A stretch of 9,209 bases of DNA, taken from NCBI GenBank assembly GCA_964589725.1, contig CAZPUJ010000398.1, forward strand, positions 1-9,209, in the 5' to 3' direction. Below are positions 1-6,400 of the stretch, in pieces. Numbering within the stretch: position 1 is the stretch's first letter; each line of letters begins with the position of its first letter. Position numbers and translations under genes: made by a program. The stretch comes from CAYSHJ01 sp964589725 (GTDB lineage: Bacteria > Planctomycetota > Planctomycetia > Planctomycetales > Planctomycetaceae). The notes beneath the pieces were generated by a model. The model was not told the DNA's origin. It ran no database searches and was given only the letters and a program-made list of their open reading frames with translations.

Positions 1-456
1 CACATCCGCGGCGCGCTGGATCAAGTTCGTCGACAAACCATTCGCGATGCTGGCCAGCGTCCCCATCGAGCAGGGGCAAATCACCATGCCGCCCGTCAAG
101 AACGAACCGCTGGCGATGCCGGCGTTGAAATCTTGGTAGTGGTGATACGTCAACTGGCCCGGCGGATCATCGTCGTACATCGAGCTGATCGCGGCGCCGG
201 ACTCCGGCAGCAGCAGGCTGTCTCCACTGAGCACCGAGTCACTGACCAGCAAGCGTTGCGGATCGAAGTCGTGCAGCTCGACGCGAATGCCCAGTTCGTG
301 GCTGAGCACTTCCACCGCTGATTTGCTGACCGTCACATGCACTCGCCGGCCCGAGTTGACGAGCACTTGCAAGAGCCTCACCGCATAAGCCGCTCCGCTG
401 GCTCCCGTGATGGCAACCACCAGGTCGCGGTCTTGTCGTTCGATGTTTGTCGTCAT
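1..456 (-). CDS. ubiX: UbiX-family flavin prenyltransferase, C-terminus cut off by the left edge
   Basis: UbiX joins a dimethylallyl group to FMN to make prFMN, the cofactor of UbiD-type decarboxylases; it is a cytosolic oligomer. I translated this frame by hand: the 152 visible codons run from the ATG at 456-454 to the window edge without a stop. The FMN-binding GASG is at residues 18-21 after the first beta strand (DLVVAITGASG). SKSA is at 44-47, SGSF at 116-119, and the family block CPCSMGTLASIA at 127-138 is followed by LIQRAADV at 145-152. About 40-60 C-terminal residues should lie outside the window. Between the SKSA and SGSF blocks it is roughly 30 residues longer than E. coli UbiX, ending in YHHYQDF. 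The gene starts 17 nt after the ubiE stop, so it is probably co-transcribed. The only Shine-Dalgarno-like sequence is a weak GAAAGA. Family assignment is firm; the client enzyme, presumably the nearby UbiD homologue, is inferred. Confidence 0.92.
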   Translation of the reverse strand, partial: MTTNIERQDRDLVVAITGASGAAYAVRLLQVLVNSGRRVHVTVSKSAVEVLSHELGIRVELHDFDPQRLLVSDSVLSGDSLLLPESGAAISSMYDDDPPGQLTYHHYQDFNAGIASGSFLTGGMVICPCSMGTLASIANGLSTNLIQRAADV

Positions 457-473
457 GATCGGTCTTTCGTGGA

Positions 474-1208
474 CTAACCAGCCAGCGTCGATTTCGTGCC
501 GATGTATATCGTCGCGATGCCAAACGTCAGCGGCTTCCAGAGGACTTGCTCCAATCCCAGGCGGCGCATCAGCTCGGCGAGAACTTGGCCTTGAGGAAAC
601 TCGGAGACCGAAACCGGCAGATAGTTGTAGGCGGCTTGCTGGTTACGAGCGAGAAACTGCCCAATCAGCGGCAGCACGTTGCGGAAATACCACAGATAAA
701 ACGCCCGAAAGAGTCGGTTTGTCGGCGTCGAAAATTCGAGGACGACGACCTTCCCGCCCGGACGACAGACGCGAGCCATCTCGCTGAGACCGACTTCCGT
801 CCGCGTGACGTTTCGCAAGCCAAACGCGACCGACACGATTTGAAATTGGTTGTCGTCAAACGGCAGGTGCTGCGTGTCAGCCTCGACGAACCGCATGCGG
901 CTCAAGTTCACGCCACCCGCCACGCGAACCCATTTCTCGCGCGCGATGGCGAGCATCTCGTGAGTGAAGTCGGAACCAACGACCGGCACGCGCCCTTGAC
1001 CGGCTCGCCAATATGCCAGGGCGAGATCACCCGTCCCCGTGCAGACATCCAGCACAGGAGCGTCACTCGTCGGCCGAGCCAAACAAACCGTGCGCCACCG
1101 CCAATACAAGTCGGTGCCGCCGGAAAGCAGGTGATTGAGTAAGTCGTATCGCGTCGAGATCTCGCCGAACATCCGACGAATCCGGCTCTCCGATTTGTCG
1201 ACCGTCAT
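474..1208 (-). CDS. ubiE: UbiE/MenG-type quinone C-methyltransferase
   Basis: This SAM-dependent class I methyltransferase methylates the ring carbon of demethylmenaquinone (or 2-polyprenyl-benzoquinol in ubiquinone makers), usually the last step of menaquinone synthesis. The 244 residues match the usual family length. Visible signatures are the N-terminal MFGEISTRYDLLNHLLSGG (13-31), SAM motif I LDVCTGTGD (53-61), the acidic ribose-binding segment GSDFTHEML (78-86), LPFDDNQFQIVSVAFGLRNV (115-134), RVCRPGGKVVVLEFS (146-160) and the family hallmark YNYLPVSVSEFP (194-205). The ATG at 1208-1206 is chosen because the N-terminal family motif begins just after it. No strong ribosome binding site is visible. 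It lies between the UbiD homologue (49 nt upstream) and ubiX (17 nt downstream) on the same strand. In a non-proteobacterial genome the menaquinone role (MenG/MqnG) is more likely than ubiquinone synthesis; that part is inference. Confidence 0.94.
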   Translation of the reverse strand: MTVDKSESRIRRMFGEISTRYDLLNHLLSGGTDLYWRWRTVCLARPTSDAPVLDVCTGTGDLALAYWRAGQGRVPVVGSDFTHEMLAIAREKWVRVAGGVNLSRMRFVEADTQHLPFDDNQFQIVSVAFGLRNVTRTEVGLSEMARVCRPGGKVVVLEFSTPTNRLFRAFYLWYFRNVLPLIGQFLARNQQAAYNYLPVSVSEFPQGQVLAELMRRLGLEQVLWKPLTFGIATIYIGTKSTLAG

Positions 1209-1212
1209 GTCT

Positions 1213-1247
1213 CAGATTTCCGATTTCAGATTTCAGACCGCAGATAG
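1213..1247. repeat. Degenerate 7-nt tandem repeat, five units, in the ubiD-ubiE spacer
   Basis: On the plus strand five consecutive heptamers occur in strict register: CAGATTT, CCGATTT, CAGATTT, CAGACCG, CAGATAG. Units 1 and 3 are identical, unit 2 differs from them at one base, and units 4-5 keep only the CAGA start. The array fills 35 of the 49 nt between the ubiD stop (1258) and the ubiE start codon (1208). In the transcript the repeat reads as purine-rich CTGAAAT-like units ending 4 nt before the ubiE ATG. The repeat is directly visible; any function is unknown. It could be slippage-derived filler or a leader element affecting ubiE translation. Confidence 0.7.
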
Positions 1248-1257
1248 TTGCGATGAT

Positions 1258-2796
1258 TCACCGCTTCCCGTTCAGCCACGCTTCCAGTCCGTATTCACTC
1301 CATCGCAGCTTCAGTTGTTCGTTGATTTCGGCGGTCCAGTGCAGCGGCTTGCCGGATCCAGACAAGATTTTTTCAGGCGCGCGTTTGCGAGTCGCGTCGA
1401 TCCCGATCTTACGTCCGACGCCACGAATCTCCGTCGCGTGATCGAGCGGATCGGCGGGACCATCCCACAAGATCAAGTCGCGAGCGGGATCGACGTGTGT
1501 CGCGACACTCGCCCACACCGCGTTCTCGTTTTGCACGTCGACGTCGTCATCCACGACAATCATCAACTTCGCGTTGGCGACGCGCGGCAAGCTCCACAAC
1601 GCGTGCATGACTTTTCGCGACTGCTGGGCGTACGTTTTGCGAATGCTGGCGAACGCGAAGTGCCGACACGCGCCGGCGAACGGAAACCGCCAGTCGCGCA
1701 GTTCGGGAATCCACAATCGTGCCAGCGGCAGCAACAGCCGCTCGCAGGCGCGGTCCAACCAGTGGCTTTCCGCGGGAGCTGTTCCCGGCACCATCGCGGG
1801 AAACACGGGATTGGCTCGATGCGTGATGGCCGTGACTCGGATCAAAGGCCACGCTTCGCTGCCGACGAAGAAACCTGTCTCTCGCGCGATCGGTTCCGCT
1901 TCGCCGCACGCCGTTTGCGGATCGATCAGGCCTTCGATCACGATCTCTGCCGATGCGGGAACCTCCAGCGGGATCGTACGCGCGGGCACGACCTCAACGG
2001 AGCGATTTCGCAAGAACCCCGCGAAGGTCAGCCCATCCGTACGTGATGGTAAGGGAGCCCAGGCCGCGATCGACATCACTGGATCGCCACCGAGAACCAC
2101 GGCCACCGGCATTTGCTGGGCGCGAGAACGATACTCCGTCAGCAGCGACCAAAGTTCAAGCTGCTCATGCCCGTGAATGAGCAGTTCGTCGCGGCCACGC
2201 ACTTCCAATGGTACGACACACACGTGCCGGCGGTCAGTGCCGGGCGGCTGCGTTGCGGCATGGAGAGTCTTGCCGGCTGAGGGAACCTCCGCCGTGTCAA
2301 CTTGCAGCGGTCGCGTGTGCAACTGCCCCCAGGTGATGACTGGCGCGGGGTCTCCGGGCCACATCGTGAGCGCGGGAAGGTCCGCCAAGTTCACATCGCG
2401 GCCCAGCTTCACGACCTGCTGACAAACTCCCGACTTCACAAGCGTCGGGGGCCACTGAGCAAGCTCAGCCAGTCGTGGCAAGAGTTTCCAAGTGTCGAGC
2501 CATCCGCGCGGCAAGGCGGTTGTCAGCCATTCGTCGATGCGGCGCGACAGGCCATCGAGCGACGGCACTCCGAACGCCGAACTAATTCGCCGCGGACTAC
2601 CCAACAGGTTCGTGATCACGGGCATCGAGCGACCGCGCACGCGATCGAAGAGCAACGCCGGACCACCATTTTCGGATTGTCGCACTCGGTCGGTGATCGC
2701 GGCAATCTCGAAAACGGGATCAACCTCGGCCGACACGCGCACCAACTCGCGCAGGTCGTGCCATTCAGCCAGGTAATCCGCTAGATGCTCGGCCAT
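1258..2796 (-). CDS. ubiD: UbiD-family (de)carboxylase homologue with altered cofactor-site motifs
   Basis: UbiD enzymes use prFMN plus Mn/K to remove or add aromatic and alpha,beta-unsaturated carboxyl groups. This 512-residue protein has clear family landmarks: VNLADLPALTMWPGDPAPVITWG (135-157), MPVAVVLGGDP (229-239), FAGFLRN (258-264), LEVPASAEIVIEG (277-289), TGFF (307-310), RKVMHALWSLPR (394-405), IVVDDDVDVQN (413-423), LDHAT (451-455) and GIDAT (465-469). The canonical N-x-G-x-Y-R motif is missing: the aligned stretch 188-198 is DRRHVCVVPLE, so the prFMN-contacting Arg falls on C193 or V194. The metal-ligand Glu falls on G255 (D254 beside it). The E-G-P-Y-G-D loop is EPIARE (301-306), which keeps two acids at the same spacing only if a one-residue gap is allowed. 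H210 may match the His ligand. The ATG at 2796-2794 is preceded by a GGGTGA-like site. It belongs to the small-protein/ubiD/ubiE/ubiX operon. Membership is firm; activity and substrate are uncertain. Confidence 0.88.
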   Translation of the reverse strand: MAEHLADYLAEWHDLRELVRVSAEVDPVFEIAAITDRVRQSENGGPALLFDRVRGRSMPVITNLLGSPRRISSAFGVPSLDGLSRRIDEWLTTALPRGWLDTWKLLPRLAELAQWPPTLVKSGVCQQVVKLGRDVNLADLPALTMWPGDPAPVITWGQLHTRPLQVDTAEVPSAGKTLHAATQPPGTDRRHVCVVPLEVRGRDELLIHGHEQLELWSLLTEYRSRAQQMPVAVVLGGDPVMSIAAWAPLPSRTDGLTFAGFLRNRSVEVVPARTIPLEVPASAEIVIEGLIDPQTACGEAEPIARETGFFVGSEAWPLIRVTAITHRANPVFPAMVPGTAPAESHWLDRACERLLLPLARLWIPELRDWRFPFAGACRHFAFASIRKTYAQQSRKVMHALWSLPRVANAKLMIVVDDDVDVQNENAVWASVATHVDPARDLILWDGPADPLDHATEIRGVGRKIGIDATRKRAPEKILSGSGKPLHWTAEINEQLKLRWSEYGLEAWLNGKR

Positions 2797-2805
2797 CGTC
2801 TCTCA

Positions 2806-2830
2806 CCCACATGTGTATGCTGCGTGTGGG
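2806..2830. other. Imperfect dyad upstream of the ubiD homologue
   Basis: In the 78-nt gap between the small gene and the ubiD homologue, CCCACA (2806-2811) pairs perfectly with TGTGGG (2825-2830) across a 13-nt loop, and an 8-bp palindrome CACATGTG (2808-2815) overlaps the left arm. It lies 9-34 nt before the ubiD ATG, so it could be an operator or an mRNA hairpin near the translation start. A 6-bp stem is common by chance at this GC content, so support is weak. Confidence 0.2.
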
Positions 2831-2874
2831 CAGAGTTCTATTGGCTTGGCCGCGGAAAATGAATCTCGCGGCGA

Positions 2875-3156
2875 TCACTCCTGTTCCAAGCGAGCCTTCA
2901 GTTCATCGCGTTCCTTGCGAGTGACTTCGAGATCAAACATCAGATACTTGATGTCGAGCCGAAGTTGCGAAAGAGCTTCTTGAACGAGCGCAAGGATTCG
3001 GCGGCGACGTCGTACGGATTCCACGACTCGGCTGTAGGAAGTCTCCAAATCCGTTTGGAGCGGCGCCGGCAGTGCGGCGATGCTTTGAGCGAGCTCAACA
3101 AGTTCACGGGGCAATTCGCTCTCCCCCGTGTCTGGAAACCGCGGCTTTATGGACAT
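2875..3156 (-). CDS. Small conserved-looking Arg-rich helical protein, function unknown
   Basis: This is a 93-residue soluble protein with no signal peptide or membrane segment. Residues 1-14 are polar and Pro/Gly-containing. Residues 15-45 form an amphipathic helix (ELPRELVELAQSIAALP, then LETSYSRVVESV). Five arginines (49-53) are followed by a long heptad-like helix (ILALVQEALSQLRLDIKYLMFDLEVTRKERDELKARLEQ, 54-92), so a helical hairpin or dimeric coiled coil is likely. It resembles small proteins I associate with planctomycete genomes, sometimes loosely labelled transcriptional regulators, but I see no helix-turn-helix, so I name no function. The ATG at 3156-3154 has the best Shine-Dalgarno motif in the window (AGGAG, 11 nt upstream) and a plausible promoter. 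It is the first gene of the run leading into ubiD, ubiE and ubiX. The Arg cluster could bind nucleic acid or membrane surface; that is inference. Confidence 0.72.
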   Translation of the reverse strand: MSIKPRFPDTGESELPRELVELAQSIAALPAPLQTDLETSYSRVVESVRRRRRILALVQEALSQLRLDIKYLMFDLEVTRKERDELKARLEQE

Positions 3157-3167
3157 TTTATCAGTAA

Positions 3168-3172
3168 CTCCT
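3168..3172 (-). promoter_or_regulatory. Ribosome binding site of the 93-residue protein
   Basis: AGGAG on the minus strand lies 11 nt upstream of the ATG at 3156-3154. The spacing is slightly long, but the motif is the strongest Shine-Dalgarno match in the window and supports this start, since most other genes here lack a clear one. Confidence 0.5.
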
Positions 3173-3200
3173 AGAGTGTCACCGTCGCCAATGGCTTCAG

Positions 3201-3229
3201 ATTCTGTGCCAGCGGCGGAGAATTCTCAA
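3201..3229 (-). promoter_or_regulatory. Candidate sigma70-type promoter of the small-protein/ubiD/ubiE/ubiX operon
   Basis: On the minus strand TTGAGA (3229-3224; 5 of 6 to TTGACA) is followed by a 17-nt spacer and CAGAAT (3206-3201; 4 of 6 to TATAAT). Transcription would begin near 3194, giving a leader of about 38 nt that includes the AGGAG site. Spacing is optimal and position fits the first gene of the run. It is a by-eye match only. Confidence 0.4.
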
Positions 3230-3326
3230 GCACACAGGCCGAACCCACTGGCCGGACCGGTGTTGCGATTTCAGATCGAATTCGTGGCGGGTTCTGAGGA
3301 TCGCATCGAGGATAACGGACCTCGTC

Positions 3327-3355
3327 TTGGCCTGCTTCGCAACTCCCAGTACAGT
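3327..3355 (+). promoter_or_regulatory. Weak candidate promoter for the large secreted-protein gene
   Basis: TTGGCC (3327-3332) and TACAGT (3350-3355) are separated by exactly 17 nt and each matches the sigma70 consensus at 4 of 6 positions. A start near 3362 would give a leader of about 135 nt containing both hairpins at 3435-3472. Such a match is expected fairly often by chance. Confidence 0.2.
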
Positions 3356-3434
3356 CCGCCAGTTACAACGACACGTCCGCGTTCAGCAGCCGTCCCGGGC
3401 GTTCACAGCGATGGCAATTTCGCAACACGTCCTT

Positions 3435-3450
3435 GTTTCGAAAACGAAAC
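3435..3450 (+). promoter_or_regulatory. Leader hairpin 1 upstream of the large secreted-protein gene
   Basis: GTTTCG (3435-3440), loop AAAA, CGAAAC (3445-3450): a perfect 6-bp stem with a tetraloop. It sits 46 nt before the ATG at 3497 and 5 nt before a second hairpin. It could be an operator in DNA or a structured leader in RNA; no known riboswitch class is recognised. Confidence 0.35.
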
Positions 3451-3455
3451 GAAAT

Positions 3456-3472
3456 CGGGACGGGAAGTCCCG
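3456..3472 (+). promoter_or_regulatory. Leader hairpin 2 upstream of the large secreted-protein gene
   Basis: CGGGAC (3456-3461), loop GGGAA, GTCCCG (3467-3472): a perfect GC-rich 6-bp stem with a 5-nt loop, ending 24 nt before the ATG. No U-tract follows, so it does not look like an intrinsic terminator. It could stabilise the leader or be part of a protein-binding site together with hairpin 1. Confidence 0.4.
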
Positions 3473-3496
3473 CAGGTGCCGGCCGCGCAAAATCTC

Positions 3497-6400
3497 ATGG
3501 AAGAGTTAACGACACAGCACTACTCGTGGCGCGGTCGCTGCGGACCACTCTGGTGGCCGCGAATTTGCGTCTTCGTTGGCGTACTGTTGGGGTTCGCGCT
3601 CATTGGCCGCGCCGACGATCACGTCGATGGCTTTGACGGCTCGCAGCCGACTTGGAAGGCCCAAGTTTCCGAAGGTGCCATCGATCGAGTGGAGCATCAT
3701 CGCGTGACGGACGGTTCGTATCGCGGCGAGTCGGCCGAATACTTTGCCTTTCACGTGTCTCGTGGTCCGACGACGGTGGTGCTCGATCACAAGCTCCCTT
3801 CCGTGCGAGTCATCGACGATCTGAAGTTGCGGCTGATGCTGAGGTCCAACACCAACGGTGCGACCATCGGATTGAGAGTCGTCTTTCCGAAGCAGAACGA
3901 CCCGCGCACTCGCACGGAACAGCCGCTGAAGATCCTGCTGCACGGTGATACATACAAGAAAGCTCCGCAATGGCAGACGCTGGAAGCGACGACCACGGAC
4001 AAGCAGTTACAGGAACAAATCCGGTTGCTGCGAGCAAAACTCCATCCCACGCCGATTGACGTGCGCGACCCAATCGTCGACCGCGTTGTCGTCGAGTTGA
4101 CGCTTAATTCCGGGAAGACGGAAGTGTTTCTCGATGAATTGCGACTTGGTCCCGTGATCGAGCCTATTACTCGTACGAAAGTTCAGCCGGTCCAGTTTTC
4201 GGAGGACTCTTTACCGTGGCCGGTGACGTTTCAGTTGGACCGATTGTCGATCGGCGGTCGGCCGTTCTTTCCGCGGATGTTGCCGTATCACAACGAGCAG
4301 ATCGATTCGTTGCGCAACGCGGGGCTGAACGTGGTTTGGATTCCGGACGTGAACGACGTGTCATTGCAGCGGGCGTTGCGCGAGCAAGGACTGTGGGCGA
4401 CCGCGATGCCCCCCCAAACCACGTCCTTGAAAGGAGAAGCACTTAGCGGCGAGGCGGCCAGCTTGGTGTCGTTCTCACGCGACTGGGACAACATTTTGGC
4501 GTGGAACCTGGGAGTCGCGATGTCCGGCGATGTACGGCACGATGTGCTGCCGTGGCTGTCGCAAGTGCAGAGCGCCGACCGCAACCGACATCGGCCGATC
4601 ATGGCTGACGTCACCGGCGGCGAACGAATCTACTCGCGGCATGTTTCGATGCTCGGCAGCAGCCGACACGTGTTGAACTCCGGCTTGTCGTTCAAAGTGT
4701 ATCGTGATTCGCTCGAACAACGCCGTAAACTGGCGCTGCCCGGAAGCTTTTTATTCACTTGGCTACCGACCGAAGCACTTCCGGACATTGAGCGACAGCG
4801 GCAAACGGCCGGACGGATTCCGATGATCGTCGAACCGGAGCAACTGCGATTGCTCGTGTACTCGGCGATCGCGTCGGGTTGCCGCGGCTTGGGTTATTCA
4901 CTCAGCGAGTCGTTGGAGTCGAATTCCCCGGGTGCGGACGAGCGACGGCTGGCGATCGCTCTATTGAATTTGGAGATCGAACTGCTGGAAGAATTCCTCG
5001 CGGCGGGGACGTTGATCGAGCAACGGCCGTTCGAGATCACCGCTCCACCGGGTCCGGCGCTGGGCCTTCACAATGTTTCGTTCCGCAACTCGGCAGTTTC
5101 GCGCGCGGACAAGGAAGCTCGATCGGCCGCGAGCAAATCGGCGTTGCGGCGGGAAGCTCGCTTGCGAAGCGAATTGGAAGCGGCCGTCTTTCGCACCGAC
5201 AAAGCCGTGCTCTTGCTGCCGATCTGGTACGAGCACGATGCCCAATTTGTCCCCGGGCAGCTTGCCGCGCCGGGAGCGACGATCGATGTTGCCAGCGTGG
5301 CGGACACGGCGTCGGCGTGGGAAATCACGACCACGCGCGTGGCGAGCATCCCCAGCGAACCTGTTCCCGGCGGGCGACGAATCAAGCTGCCCTCGTTTGA
5401 TCAGACGGCGGCGATTGTCGTCACCTCCGATCGACAATTGATCGTTCAGCTAGAACGCAAGATGGAATCCATGCAGGCCACGAGCGCTCGTCATTGGATC
5501 GATCTCGCGAAGGCCAAGTTGAATCGCGTCCGCATCACCGACGACGAGCTGACAAAGCTGGGCGTCGGTCAGCCGGACGCTCCACAGTTGTTAACGAAAG
5601 CTCACGTGTTGTTGCGGCAGGCGGAAAACATTTTCCCCGGCGAGGCTCTCGATCGTGCGTTCGCTCAAGCGCGGCAGTCCGGTCAGAAGGCCAGCTCAAA
5701 CACGCCGGACGTCGTGCTGCTCAAGAGGAACTTTGACCAAGCCACGCGGCTCAGCCAAGCCAGTTTGCAAGCCCTGCGTATCTTGCAGAAAGCTCATTGG
5801 GAAACCGCGACACAGCGGCTGGCGTCGCCGGTCGGCAGCCCGCACACGTTGTGTTTTCAAACGTTGCCCGATCATTGGCGTCTGCTCGCAAACCTCGGCA
5901 AGTCGGCCACCCGAGCATCGGATAATCTGCTGTCCAGCGGCGACTTTGAAGTGCTCGACTTCACCACGCTGACTCGATCCGGCTGGCAAAGCGTGCCGTC
6001 CAACGGGCTGGCTGGAATTCGCGCCGACGCGCAAGTTTTGTCGGCGTCAGGCCGCGCCGGTCGCTGCTTGCGATTAGTCGCCGCTCCCGAGACAAACTCC
6101 GATCCGCCCAGCGTGGTCGAATCGCCGCCGATCACGATTGTCTCGCCCGCAGTGCCGGTGCGAGCCGGTCAAATCTTACACGTCAGCGGTTGGGTGCGAG
6201 TCGGTTCCGCCATCACCGGCAGCGTCGACGGCGTCACGCTGCGAGACAATCTCACCGGGATGACCGGAGCTTGGCACTGGCACGAAAGGCGCGAATGGCA
6301 ACGAGTCGAAATGCTGCGCGAGGCGTATCAAGACGGCGACTTCTCGCTGACAATTACGCTGCACGGCCTCGGCGATGTGCAATTCGACGACCTGCAGATC

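Larger units (their letters stand above)
3157..3496. other. Divergent intergenic region between the quinone operon and the large secreted-protein gene
   Basis: This 340-nt stretch separates two divergent start codons (3156 minus, 3497 plus). It holds the minus-strand ribosome site and promoter candidate near 3168-3229, a weak plus-strand promoter candidate at 3327-3355, an 8-bp palindrome CGAATTCG (3277-3284), a G-U-containing dyad (3246-3251 with 3257-3262), and two perfect hairpins at 3435-3472. The plus frame stays open from 3128, but its translation lacks recognisable structure and precedes a much better signal-peptide start, so I treat it as non-coding. Confidence 0.7.

Noticed and set aside
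546..1142. Plus-strand open frame of about 200 codons opposite ubiE.
   Set aside because: It lies wholly inside the well-supported methyltransferase gene, with no motif of its own.
1135..2046. Long plus-strand open frame of about 300 codons opposite the ubiD homologue.
   Set aside because: It is antisense to a gene with strong family motifs, is of biased Arg/Ser/His composition, and has no recognisable domain; typical of GC-rich antisense frames.
3128..3496. N-terminal extension of the large secreted protein (open frame from 3128).
   Set aside because: The extra 123 residues have no recognisable structure, would overlap the start of the divergent small gene, and would bury a clear signal peptide that begins at 3497.
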